Shown one piece after another: positions 43,476 to 60,557 of a stretch of DNA of 64,000 nt (position 1 is its first letter; each line of letters opens with the position of its first letter). Below the pieces are notes generated by a model. The model saw only the letters and a program-made list of their open reading frames with translations, had not been told where the DNA came from and did not search any database. This stretch comes from Brachypodium distachyon (taxonomy: Eukaryota > Streptophyta > Magnoliopsida > Poales > Poaceae), in contig NC_016131.3 in the NCBI RefSeq assembly GCF_000005505.3, positions 72,581,855 through 72,645,854 of the forward strand, in the 5' to 3' direction. Both the position numbers and the translations under genes were made by a program.

Positions 43476-46160
43476 TCATTTCCCTTTCCGCTTCTTCTGG
43501 AACATGCTGCAGTTCGGGCAATACCATTTTCCCTTTGGCTGCTCTTTCAAGCCCACGCATCCAAAGTGGAACCACTCTATCTTGCACTGCGAAATAAACA
43601 CCGACGAGCTGAAAAACCTAGCACTGACCCAGCAAACAGAATGCAAGGAGCTGAAGATTTACAGGCGAAGGAGGAGAACGTTACTTACGTCGGAGTTGTC
43701 ACACGCGACCATCTCACCATAGCTGACTTGGTTGCAGAGGCAATATGTCGGCTCATTAGGATCGACGGGCAATTCTAAATCTATAGCTGGTTGCTCCATA
43801 GGTATCTTAGCCCTGTAAATGAAATTTGTGCTGTTATGGTGAGAAAATATTGATGGCTTATCGCTTAATCATTTTCAGATGCAAACATACTTCTTTCGAC
43901 CTCCTCTGCCCCTTTCTCCAGATCTTCCACTTTTGGGAGCAGCATCAGCAGCTGAGGACCTTGAGGTGCCGGCACTAGCAGGAGCAGCTACAGTAGCAGC
44001 AACAACTGAACCTGCAGCAGCTGTGGCTGCAGCTGCCTCTTTTTCTGCTCACCAAAACGCATGGTACACAAGCAAACAGTAAGAAGAGCATATAATGCAG
44101 CTCTGCAGTGTCATGCAATTGGTACTTTAATACCTTGCCGAAGTTCTTCAAGCTTCCTCATAAATTGATCGAGCTGTTGGATATGAGCGTCAACCTATAT
44201 CACGTATCTAAATCAGCACAATCTAAATCCCGCATATTCACAATTCAGGAACATTGAGCGATGTCATGAGACATGCTTACGCAGCCCAACCTAGCAAGAC
44301 AAACTACACATGTAAATTTCTTGACAAATGACAAATCTAATTATAACATTCTGTTACTTGGAACGGAAAGTAACATTGCAGATATGTTTTGCTTGGTTGA
44401 TAAGAAAGGTAATAACATGAATTATAAGGAATAAGAAGTGGCCCGTCTTTCTTTCCAGTTGGGCGGAGAGGCAAAAATTAATACCACAAATTGATATTTT
44501 CCTTTTCAGAAAAGCAGAGAAACGCCGCATAAAAACCATCTGTAGTGATCTTCTACCACTTATTCTTTCATGCAAAATAAAGGGAGGACAGAATCAATTC
44601 TTTTCTCAGTATCTACTCTCCCTTTCCCCATAAAAATAGAGAACAAACACGATATGTTCATGGTGAATATAACTTAGAGACTTTTACCAGGTCATAAGTT
44701 TGTGTGGCTAAAGCCACCTTCTCATCAGCAATTCTAACACAATGTTTTTGCTCCTCCATTGCTTCATCCGAAAATTTAAGTTTTGCTGGCTCATACGTAA
44801 TACTTCCAGATTCAAGTCCATGCTTAATGTCCTCTATTTCTTGTTGACAGCGCTGCTCATTTTCCAGTTGCACACCTAATCAGAAGAAGCACACAGTAAG
44901 GCTTTTTCAGGGGGTGAAGCTGAAGGTCAGTTCAGAGAAATCAAGCTTTGGACATCAACACAGTCTCCAGTATGCACCTTTGACCATTACTTTTTCTACA
45001 TGCAAGCAAAACTTCTTTAAAATGGGATTAGATGAAAATATTTTTTTATGACATCTTAAATTACATTTGCACAAGACAAATCAAAAGACTTTTGTCTATA
45101 TTAACTGGTAAAAAATTGACTGCACGCGTCCTAAAACAGTAAAACAGTTTCCCAAAAACCAACAGATGTAATAAATACCTAGCTTAGCGCCTTGGTGTGG
45201 ACACTATTACATATATCAACTTATCATATAGAGCCAAAAATTGCATCTTAAGATAAGTTGGCTTTGCAAAATTAAGAAAAGATGAAAAGAGTGGGTCAAT
45301 TAGTGGATCCAAATTAAGAAAAGATAAAGCGAGGTCAGTCGGAATTCTACATACCTTGCAAGCTTTTATCGAGCTCTCGCATTAATGAATAATTCTTGTG
45401 CAGCATAGCTGGCAATGCTTCAACACCTAACAGCGATCAAGAAGGATATTATATTTATGCATGCATTGATGAACAAAAACTCATCTCAATAATGAAGTTA
45501 TCATCTGAAAAGATAGGTTGAATCAGGAAACGGCGATACTGATTTCATCATTTAATGAAGCATATAAGGCTAGAACCTTATAATTTTGATTGCAAAACAA
45601 TCTCTAGCCTCTGTGAACATTCCAACTGTAACTTCTAGTTCGATAGTTCCAGATCGATAAGTGGAAATGGAACATGACTAGTACAAAGGTGAAAGGTCGC
45701 ATAGAACAAAAGGTTGGGCCACTCATGCAAGCCTGAGGTATCTTGGCCAAAACTAGCAACTTGATATTTATCATCTGCATGATCACCATGGCATTGTATA
45801 CTAGTATCAACAAGTGAACTAAGTGTTTAGAGTCTCTTTTAACATACAGTACAACACAAAGTAATTGTTCAAGGAGGCACGCACAAAAATCATGCACCGG
45901 CGATGCTTATAGCAAGGAATACACGGCTTAGTCACAGAGCAGTTCACTTGACATGTCACTTTCATCCAGACAGACATGGATATCTAATTAGCAATATATC
46001 CGGAAACCTTGTACCAATTCACGCATAAAGATCAATCACAGCACGAAGCTCGATGTGCAGGCGGGTTCGCCAGGAAGCCCGCAACGTTTTTGCCCTAGAG
46101 GCGAGGGTTAGAAGCGGAGGAAGAGCACTCACTGGCCTGGAAGTCCTCGAGGAACCCCAT
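43476..46160 (-). CDS. ING2: ING-family PHD-finger protein (histone H3K4me3 reader), seven exons
   Basis: Exons 46160-46133, 45426-45355, 44875-44688, 44194-44134, 44044-43891, 43812-43689 and 43586-43476 encode 245 residues. The start [20 protein letters not shown] and LRELDKSL-like MRELDKSLQ give the ING N-terminal helical domain (residues 1-120). An alanine-rich linker follows, then a C-terminal C4HC3 PHD finger with ligands C192, C194, C205, C210, H216, C219, C232 and C235. Y191 and W214 sit where ING PHD fingers bind trimethyl-lysine 4 of H3. A lysine-rich tail ends the protein. ING proteins bring histone acetyltransferase or deacetylase complexes to active chromatin. The symbol rests on the plant ING2 N-terminus; ING1 is less likely. 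The gene is divergent with CPN60. Confidence 0.92.
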
Positions 46161-46678
46161 GACGCCGGAGGCCGGTGCCTCGGCCCTGAATACCACACCC
46201 GAGAAATCAACACGCGACGGGAACGGAGGGGAGGGGCGGTGGCCGGAGGAGGGGCGTGACCTCGCCGGCCGGCACGGTGACAGGTCAGGTAGGGTTGCGG
46301 CTCGGAGATCGGATCCCCTTTTTTTTCTTGACCAAGAGATCAGATCCCCTTCTGCAGATAGGCCCTCCACAAGAAACGTAATCCCTGTCTTGGAAAGAAA
46401 CGTAGTCCCCCGACAAAGCCCACTGGAGCTTGGCTAGGTGGGCGCCTTATTGGGCCGGCCCACGAAAGCAAAGCGGCTAAACCCTAAACCCCCCTCTGCG
46501 GATGGATCCTTCTAGAGCCAGCTGGTCCCCTAGCCTCAAAACCCCTCCTGGCCTCCTCTCACCGGTTTCTTTCCTCCTCCCCAAGTTGTTCTCCTCTCTT
46601 ATTCTCCCCCTCCCGCTCGCCGCCTCCTAGCTCCCCGGAACCACCCGCAAGATCCAACACTTCCTTCCCTCCTTCGCC
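46161..46678. promoter_or_regulatory. Divergent ING-CPN60 promoter with site II and telo-box motifs
   Basis: Only 518 bp separate the two start codons. TGGGCC (46451-46456) abuts GGCCCA (46457-46462), forming paired site II elements, and a telo-box AAACCCTAA lies at 46479-46487, nearer CPN60. In plants this combination is common upstream of genes for mitochondrial and translation proteins. No clear heat-shock element (alternating GAA/TTC triplets) is visible despite the chaperonin neighbour. Two short direct duplications (GAGATCRGATCCCCTT, at about 46303 and 46337) lie on the ING side. Confidence 0.65.
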
Positions 46679-51781
<5,103 letters not shown>

Positions 51782-52666
51782 CTCACGGATTCGTGCCAAA
51801 ACAATGTGATTATGTGAAACACTTAGGCTAGTATCATTGGGCAGTATGGATTCTTCGCTATGGACTTGCCAGTGTCTTTTTGCAGTACGGATTCATCTCT
51901 ATGGATGAGGAGGCTATCACATTTTGTATTCTTCGACAAGAAGATTCAAACTTGAAACAGAGTTTATGGTGGTTCCATACAAGCATTGGACTTGAAATTA
52001 AGAACTGAAGCTCTTTTATGCCTAGATGGCTAGATGTAGTCTTTTGAGGTTCACTGTGTTGACTATGCCAATGCGCAATTCGCAAGATGTGGTTATATCT
52101 GTATACATAGTAGACTGTTCCCATGCATGTGTAGTCTTCTCAAAATCATTCAGGTGTATTAGATGGGATAAGAGTATTCCATCAGACAGAATCCTTAGCG
52201 ATCTCGTTGGCAACCAAATCGCGTACGAAGTCCAGCCTTGCACATCATACGCCCTATTGTTTCCAACGACAGTTCTACGGAGTATTTTTTATACCATGCT
52301 CCACCAAGCATAATGATACAGGAGCTTTTAGGAGGTGGCGAAAACCCATGGAGGACGATCCGTAGAGGAGGAGAAAATCAATGGAGTTGGGATGTGTAGA
52401 GGAACTATAGGGAAGGGAGAGAAGAGAGATCATGCAGAAGTAGTTTTTTTTTTCTTTTGGAAATGCAAACATGAATTACCTAGTAGACGACATCACCTTG
52501 AGGGCCATCGACATTCAAGTCGATGCCCACGGAAAGGTTACGGCCAATGCAGGGCAATCTATGAGCTACAGCATTACAACATTTAGAGGTGTAAAATCTG
52601 AAACTCAAAGAAGTTCGGCGCCAACAGGCCCTTAGTTTCTTCAACGATCATAGCGATCAGAGATCT

Positions 52667-52778
52667 ATCAGATTCACGAGAGAGCATGAAACTTCGCGTG
52701 AGAAAAGAACAAACAACAAAGGACTTACGAGAAAGACTGAGGATCCATCAGTTTCACGAGAGAGCATGAAACTTCGCG
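52667..52778 (+). repeat. 32-bp direct repeat, 80 bp apart
   Basis: Copies at 52667-52698 and 52747-52778 share the core CACGAGAGAGCATGAAACTT with one mismatch elsewhere in the unit. Confidence 0.85.
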
Positions 52779-52844
52779 ACAAAGGACTTTGGGGGAAAGA
52801 TGGAGACAATGAGAAACAAAAAGGTGGTGGAGTCCAATTTACTA

Positions 52845-52957
52845 CTCCCTCCGTCCCATATTAAGCGACTCAAATTTTCTCAAATATCGATGTATCTATA
52901 CCTAAGAAGCGTCTAGATACATGTAATAGAAAGTCAATTAATATGGGACGGAAGGAG
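52845..52957. mobile_element. Stowaway MITE (113 bp)
   Basis: Termini CTCCCTCCGTCCCATATTAA and the inverse TTAATATGGGACGGAAGGAG, with TA at 52843-52844 and 52958-52959. It has the best-preserved inverted repeats of this subfamily in the window. Confidence 0.9.
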
Positions 52958-53498
52958 TAGAAACTTTTCCATCACGTAGACTATGACACGTGAAAGACGG
53001 AGCCGACGCGAGTCACGAGATCTAACATGTGTATTGAGTCATTTTCTGAACAAATCGCTTACCTATCAAAATACATCCTATAAGAATCGACGCAGAGTAG
53101 TCTATTTTGCTCAGTAAAATTATTAAAACAAATCAATATATATCTAAAAAAAACAGATAAATTCCAAAACGTTCTATAAATAGAACTATTCGGTGTTTTC
53201 TGTTAACCAGGGGCAGAACCAGAGTACGGAGTAGTATCTTTTTTTAGAGGAAAAGAAACCGAAAACCTATGCTTATGGGGATCATCTCTCTCCGCCGGCG
53301 CTGCCCGGCCCAGCCCGTCTAGTAATCTATTCTCCCCGACGCGTAGATCTTTCTCTCTGCTCGTGCTCGACCGATCGAACGAACCCCAGTGTACCAGCCG
53401 CACACCGAACCCTAGCCGCCAGCGCAGCGCCAGCTGCCAATCGCCCGAGGAGGCGACGAGCAGACGAGTCCGGCGACGCCCACCGTGCGCCGCCGCCG

Positions 53499-53707
53499 GT
53501 AACCCTCCCGTCCCTCCTCTGTCCTCTCCAGTGAACTGAATCGAATTTGTCGGTCCCAAAAAAAATCGGTTCCGAGGATTCTGCTACTAACTGCAACATT
53601 TGGTGCGGTAATTACGCACCCTCCCCAAATTAAAAGCAGGGACCGCACGGCAAAATTCCATCCGTTTCTCACTGCTCTCCCCTGCTTGTTCTGACCCGTC
53701 GCCACAG
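53499..53707 (+). other. Probable 5' UTR intron of the CysRS gene
   Basis: A CT- and GC-rich leader ends GCCGCCG|GTAACC at 53499, and GTCGCCACAG ends at 53707, 12 bases before the start codon. This is a common arrangement for plant housekeeping genes. It is inferred from splice-site appearance alone. Confidence 0.5.
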
Positions 53708-53719
53708 GTTCTAGGCAGG

Positions 53720-56700
53720 ATGGCGGAGAATTCGTCGGCGCCGGCAGGGGCCACCCTTCTCTCCAACCTGACTATGGCGGATGATTCGACTTCGCCGGCG
53801 ACGACCACTCTGCCCTCCGTCCCCACGACGGGGGAGGATAAGCCTAAGCCGTCGCCGCCGCAGCTGCATCTCTTCAACTCGATGACGAAGAAGAAGGAGC
53901 CCTTCGTACCTCGCGTGGAGGGCAAGGTCGGTATGTACGTCTGCGGAGTCACGCCGTACGACTTCAGCCACATCGGCCACGCCCGCGCCTACGTCGCCTT
54001 CGACGTCCTCTACAGGTACCGCCCGGCTCAGATCCGGCGCCCTATGACTGCTTAGGTTCGCGATTGCATGGAAAGGTTGCTGTGAGCCTGTTGCTCGATG
54101 CTTCTAGTCGGTTGGATTCCGCTAAGACATGCTGAATTCGGTGCTTTGAAATGCGTGCGGAATAGGGGTTTAGATGTGGGATTATTTGTTCTATGATGAT
54201 TGCCAACAGTAAGTGGTCCATTAAATCTAGTGTAATGTTGTGGAATTGTCCTTTCTAAGCTGTGCTCTGATTTGGTATATTCTGTAACCTTCATATGAAT
54301 ATATAACTGATGTTTCATACGAATTAGATTCCAGTGGGTTTTGAAATCTGGTTATGTGTTTTTTGACTTATGAGGCAGTGTTAAACCCTTGAAATCTGGT
54401 CATGCTCTTGTTTTTTGTTTTTGTACCTTTTGCCATCGGGATGAACTACTTTGTGTATGCAGCACACATCATTTGCTTAACTTGTAACACCTTGAAGTTT
54501 AGCTGATGCAACAACTGTAGTTTTTAAAAATGAATGTTTCAATACATTTGCTGAAAGACTACATGCTAATCGAGTATAATAACAATATATTAAGCTGTTT
54601 CTACTACTACTACTCTTGTGTAAACATTTCTTAATTGGTCTTCGATTCAATGTAGGTATCTTAAATTCTTGGGTTATGAAGTTGAATACGTGCGCAACTT
54701 CACCGACATCGATGATAAGGTAATAATCCATGTGGAACATTCTAGATGTGCACTTGCTAGTCGAGAAAATGGAATATATGTTGAATGTCTCGCTTATAAA
54801 CTAAAGTAGAAGGAACGCACTATTTTGTTTGAAATGTATACATGTGTTGTTATCCCCATGGCTGGCAGAAAAGCTTTTTAACCTGTTCGGTGACACAATT
54901 ATGCTCCGACTGGTGTCCTTAGCTCGAGTCAAATGGGTTCTCAACTACAAGATAATTCTAAGTCAATTTTCCGTACTTTTGAACAAAGCTCAATTTAAAA
55001 AATGTCAGGGTTCAATGAGATATGTACCATTTTGGCCAGAGTCGTACAGTTTTGCTCAGCCCTGACTATCAACTACTGTTGCTGGCATGGGTGAATGGTT
55101 CATGGAGCTGATCCTAAAGGTTGGGATGTTGCCTTTTTTTGTAGTGAAAAAAAAATGCTTTGGACTTGTATTTTGCTGCTATTTTATGTTTCTATTTAGA
55201 TTAGCGCTTTACCTTTACTCTAATCATCTCTGGCGCAATACAATTTTATGTCATACAGTATTCATTTCTCAAAATTGCTTCTCTTCTGAGAACCTTTTTT
55301 TCAGATAAACTCAGTTCTTTAAGTTTTAATGTTGTAATGATTCCAGAGCTTGTTCTGGTTTTGCAGATTATTGATCGGGCAAACAAAGCTGGTGAAACTG
55401 TAACTAGCTTGAGCACTCGATTCATAAACGAGTTTCTTATTGACATGGCTAAGCTGCAGTGCTTACCTCCTACTTGTGAGCCACGTGTGACAGAACACAT
55501 TGAACACATTATAGACTTGATTGCCGAGGTACTTTCGACTTGTGCAGCAAATGCTAGCAACTCAGCTACGTTATTTTTCGGAATTTTTATTTACTTGTGT
55601 TGTTTCTTTAGGAAAATTGACACTGTGGAGTGCATTTATTTGTCACCATTCAAATTAAATCAGATTCTTGTGCACCTTACTTCACCAGCCAGCATGGTCA
55701 ATCATGTGTAGCATGCTGTATATGATAATTGTCCTTCAAAATTGTTCTAATGTCCCTTTTATCTCTTATACTGCAAGAAATTCTTCAGCAAGTAAAACTG
55801 TTCTCACTTTGTGTATCTTTGTGAACAGATAATCAAGAATGACAAAGCTTATGTAGATGGCGATGTTTTCTTCTCAATTGACAGTTTTCCTGAGTATAAC
55901 AGTTTATCTGGTAGGAACTTGGATGATAATCGTCCTGGCTCACGTGTTGCTGTTGATCCAAGAAAGCGGAACCGTAATGACTTTGCATTATGGAAGGTGA
56001 TTTTTGATGCATCGGCGTTAACATTTTACTCTCTTGATCATCGTCGCGTTCTCTTTATCCTTGAATTGCTCTGTCCAGGCTGCTAAGGAAGGTGAGCCTT
56101 TTTGGGAGAGCCCCTGGGGTCGTGGAAGGCCAGGATGGCATATTGAATGCAGCGCAATGAGTGCGCACTACTTAGGACATGTATTTGATATCCATGGTGG
56201 AGGGAAAGATTTAATTTTTCCTCATCATGAGAATGAGCTTGCACAAAGCCGAGCTGCTTATCCAGATAGCGAGGTCAAATGCTGGATGCATAATGGCTTT
56301 GTTAACAAGGATGATGAGAAAATGTCAAAATCGCTTAATAACTTCTTCTCGATCAGAGAGGTAAGGGGATGGATACCTGACTCTTTTTAGTAACTTTCAT
56401 CAAACTTCTAAGGATATCTAACATCTGTTCTTTTTTTTTCTTCAGATTATTACTCTGTACCATCCTTTGGCCTTAAGATTTTTCCTGATGCGCACACATT
56501 ATAAATCTGATGTGAATCACTCTGATAAAGCACTTGAGATTGCATCTGATCGTGTATATTACATTTATCAGGTGATTTGTTTAAACTTTAATATCAGTTA
56601 TGATTTAATATCAAATCAAGGTTTTGGCATTCAATTATACTTTTGTCTCAGCAATAGAATATGAGACCAGCCCTTTTTGGTATCTGGTTATCTTTTGTAG

Positions 56701-57510
56701 TACCAGCATCTCACTCGATTTAAATTTTATGCAGACTTTACATGACTGTGATGAAGTGTTGTCTTTATATCGTGAAGAGAATATATCTGTTCCGGTCCCA
56801 GATGAGGAGCAAAAACTGGTTGACGAACACCATACAGCGTTTTTGGATTCTATGTCAGACGATCTTAGAACTACAGATGTTCTGGATGGCTTCATGGGCC
56901 TGTTGAAGGCAATAAACAGCAATTTGAATGATTTTAAGGTATGTTGATCCTGTTTCTTGTTGTGTCAAGGTTTGGATGATTTAAATCCTGGAGTAAATCC
57001 ACATTCATTTCATATTAGTTCACTAACATATTTTCTACTTTCAGAAGCTGCAGCAAAAACTGGAACAACAGAAGAAGAAGCAACAACAGAAAAAGCAGCA
57101 GCAGAAGCAACAGCGGCCACAGAAACAGCCAGAAGATCATATTCAAGCTCTGATTTCTCTGGAGGCAGAAATTAAAAATAAACTATCTATCCTCGGTCTG
57201 ATGCCACCTTCATCTTTGGTAGAGGTACTAAAGCCACACTATCTCGACATGTTTTCCTCTTATGTTTGGTTGCACGCAGCATGAACAAATTTCAACTCAA
57301 CAGGTACTGAAGGAATTGAAAGAAAAGGCATTGAAGCGGGCAGGGTTGACCGAAGAAACATTGCGTGAGCAGATTGAGCAGAGAGTTGCTGCAAGGAACA
57401 ACAAGCAGTTTGATGTGTCTGACCAAATCAGGAAGCAGCTTGCCAGTAAAGGCATTGCCCTGATGGATGAACCTACTGGCACGGTGTGGAGACCATGCGA
57501 ACGAGAGTAG
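53720..57510 (+). CDS. Cysteinyl-tRNA synthetase, nine coding exons
   Basis: Exons 53720-54015, 54656-54719, 55367-55528, 55829-55996, 56079-56360, 56446-56571, 56735-56938, 57045-57224 and 57304-57510 encode 562 residues. It charges tRNA-Cys with cysteine using ATP. The class I HIGH motif is at residues 84-87 and KMSKS at 311-315. C75, C254, H279 and E283 are the expected zinc ligands that select cysteine. [17 protein letters not shown] and [10 protein letters not shown] are typical of the family. The N terminus (about 45 residues, serine/threonine/proline-rich, acidic) does not look like a clear organelle presequence, and [13 protein letters not shown] resembles the cytosolic plant enzymes. 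A lysine/glutamine-rich segment at 435-462 inserts in the anticodon-binding half. A second start (M19) could give a shorter form. Confidence 0.95.
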
Positions 57511-60446
57511 TCTGTGTAGCCGCGATTAATTCGTGCTTGGTCTAACAAATGATAGTGTTACAATGAATCATCTGCCCATCTATTGCATTGGTGTAGATTG
57601 ACACATAGCACCGCTTTTGGATGTGTTTACTATAGGGGTTCGAAGCCCACTCACCAGATGACACTTGTGTACCTGGCTGTGTTAGGAACAGAAGGCCCCA
57701 TTGACTGGTATACTTAAGTACTGCGTGTTGAATTCCTGGTTTGGATTTGCACCTTAAAGTTCCATATATAGTTGCATTCGAATGAATAAAATTATGCGTT
57801 CGTGTTACACATGGTCTATTTTGTTTGTGATTTGCCCAGTTGAACCAGATGATTGGGTGATACTATATTGTTATTTTCAACTAAGATGTCGACAGAAACG
57901 GGAGCTGTTTGTACAGCCGCAACTTGCCGACAGGCGGCCACCTAAACGCTACTGAGTTTACGTCTACCAGCGCGCGGCCAGAGATCACATCTCTCCTGGC
58001 GAACCACCATTTCTCAGTGCTCAATAGATGCACCCATCTACGAAGTGACGAGAAAACACGGGTACTCTCAACTCGACGCTTTTGCCAAAACGGACAGGAC
58101 GACGATGAGTAAGGGCGCAAGAACACCGAGCCGCAACGAAGTGCGTTCGTCCCTCCGATGATCGGGTCAACAAGTCAACAATTCCCTGGAGGCTGGAGCA
58201 TCAGCAATCAACGCACAGACGTAGGGAGAAACCAGCTAGCGCCCCGAGCAGCACGGGTACACTGCTCAGCGAACGACCTAGGCAGATCGACGCAGCTAGG
58301 AAAGAAAAAAAACACATCGACATACTTTGCATGAATGATCTATCCATCCATCCATCTCGTCCCCCAGGCCACGGAAAGCCCCGCCTCCATACGCGCGCGC
58401 CTCTGGTACACTTCGGGGTTGTTTGGTTTGAGCGCACAAATGGTTTAAAGCAAAAATTTGTTTGAGGATTTGGTTGTCCATGAGTTAACCAACTTTATCA
58501 AAATAATGAACTAGAATTTATAGTGACTAAATAATTGTCTCTCATCTAAACAACAAACAAATTTTGATCGATGACCAAAAATTCGGTAAGGTAAGATTTG
58601 TTCTCAACACACAGGCCCTTCACGCCCGGTCGGCTCGGCCGGGCCGGTCCCCGGGCGGAGACGACCGGCGATCTCGGCCCGCTTCCAGCCCGCCGATCGA
58701 AGCTTTGGGTGCGCGACATCATAGGAGGAGTAGCTCGCTCGTGTACCTAGCTGCTAAGCTACTACACCTACCTAGTAGCTCCTCCATTTACTGCCCATCC
58801 TAGGTGCAGTGACTGCCATCACTGGTCACCAGACCACACTTGCTCTTCGCTCTGGACCTCATCCAGTCGTACTACGAGTATCTGCACCACAAATCCTTGC
58901 ACCGGACACTACAGCTACCCGTTCGACCAGGGGACTCATCGTTTTGAGTGAAAGAAAGGTGATGCTAGTATTATCGCACGACCAGAATTTTAGGAGTTTC
59001 AGCCCACTTCTATGTATCGTCATTCAAGTACAATTGTTATCTCTAAAAAAAAGGACAATTGCACGAAAAGAAAGTGCAATTTGCAACCACGCAGAAAAAG
59101 AACGCAATTGTTGCAAATACAAGGCTAAAGAAGTGCAATCGTGGAAGGAAAGAAAAAGACAGACAACTACAACAAAACTAAACAAAAAAATTAGAACAAA
59201 AGATAGACTGAAATTTTACTAAACTGGCTGAACCACGAGAACCCCAAAATTAACAATCTTACTCTACCGCATTGTAGTTAGCTTCACTCTTTTTTCTCTC
59301 TTGAGGTTCCCTGCTCCATGTATCAAATTAACTCCCTTGTACATTCCAATTCTTAATCAATGACGTCATTTTTGTAATGGCTGAAACTTCACAGAAGAAA
59401 TTATATGCCTGAATTTTAGCAATTCCGTCCAAAACACTATCATGAAATTTGATACATGCCTCCTTAGATAACTCATCTAGCTTTGATAGTAAAGTACCAT
59501 TATTTTATAAGGCGTAGTTTGTTTCGTTAAAACAATTTGATTGATGGTTACTCATTTCGTAATTATTTTCAAATATGGATGCGTAAGGACAGCCGTTTTA
59601 TTTCACACAAATTGCATATGGAACATGAAATCTTTGGTCATAGATTTATATTAACAAAACGAATTACACATTTTACACCTTATAAAGAGAAATGGGGGGA
59701 GTATCAAGTTTGGTTCTTCGTGTTTTTTTTCTAACGTTGTTTAGGTTGTGCTGATTGTAAGGGTATCAATGCGCCACGTTGCCACCTGTCGGTCGTTGTT
59801 TTTCCTGACGATTTCGATCTAGATGTTTCGAGCGTAAATTTAATAAAATCGAGTGTCGTCACATGATAGAAAGGATGGTAGAATGATTCTTCTGTACTAT
59901 GTAAGAAGAAAATCAAGTTTACTTCAAAATACAACCCTGGATTCAAACGTCCTTACAGAGTAACAGTGATCTGGGGGTATTTTCATGCTCAAAACTCTAC
60001 CTGCTTTATGAGTTCTAAAACATAAAGTACTTATTCTAAAAAAAAACATAAAGTACTTTCAGAAAAAAAGAGGCCACGGAATAGAAATTAAGCCCGTGAA
60101 ACAAAAGTTCTCTCACAAATCAACTTTTATTCGACTCCACAGATCACAAGATGCCTCGTACACCCATCTCAGATCAATTATTTGCATAACTGTAACTGAA
60201 TTTTGCAGAAGCAGTACTGAAAACAATAACCACGAAGGAACTAAGTAACAATATAACCCGAGACACAACGAGGAGGGGAGAGATCAAGAGTCATGTGGCA
60301 TGAGAGAAAAATTAAAAACGGAGGGCTCATCCAAGAACACGGCGCGAGAAATCTGATTAGTACAATCGAAACAGAGAACAGCCAAGCATTAGACTTGCCT
60401 ACATGGCCACATGCATGCACACACGCAGCTCCCTCCGACTAACCCA
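57511..60446. other. Intergenic region downstream of CysRS
   Basis: The first 300 bp are the CysRS 3' UTR. Beyond that, open frames are short and without domains. A small TCCA repeat lies at about 58340-58357. A TIR-like pair (listed next) suggests a MITE. Nothing else is supportable. Confidence 0.5.
58416..58618. mobile_element. Possible MITE with imperfect inverted ends
   Basis: The left end GGGGTTGTTTGGTTTGAGCG and the inverse of the right end AGGGCCTGTGTGTTGAGAAC are partly complementary, and the AT-rich interior contrasts with its GC-rich flanks. No target duplication is clear. Confidence 0.35.
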
Positions 60447-60557
60447 TCAGCTCTTCTTATACCTTGGCTTCGCTGCGGCGAACTCCATCCGCAGCAGCCT
60501 CCGGTGTCGGCGATGATCTTCGCGCCTAGCCGACAACGACGACTCCCGCAGCGCCAT
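60447..60557 (-). CDS. Possible small peptide gene, 36 residues, unknown
   Basis: An ATG at 60557 opens a 36-codon frame ending in TGA at 60447. The product starts MALRESSLSARREDHRRHRR and ends KPRYKKS; it is strongly basic with no signal peptide or membrane segment. It is preceded by a CT/CA-rich stretch that looks like a plant leader (about 60560-60650) and a TATA-like CTATCTATACC near 60661-60671, which is more than chance open frames here offer. I do not recognise a family. It could equally be a chance frame in a non-coding transcript. Confidence 0.35.
   Translation of the reverse strand: MALRESSLSARREDHRRHRRLLRMEFAAAKPRYKKS

Larger units (their letters stand above)
51782..53498. other. 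CPN60 to CysRS intergenic region
   Basis: The first few hundred bases are the CPN60 3' UTR. No coding exon is visible. The region contains a 32-bp direct repeat and a Stowaway MITE, and near 53.2-53.5 kb the probable first, non-coding exon of the CysRS gene. Confidence 0.5.

Noticed and set aside
57631..57665. tRNA B-box lookalike GGTTCGAAGCC
   Set aside because: No A box or cloverleaf can be built around it; it lies in the CysRS 3' UTR.
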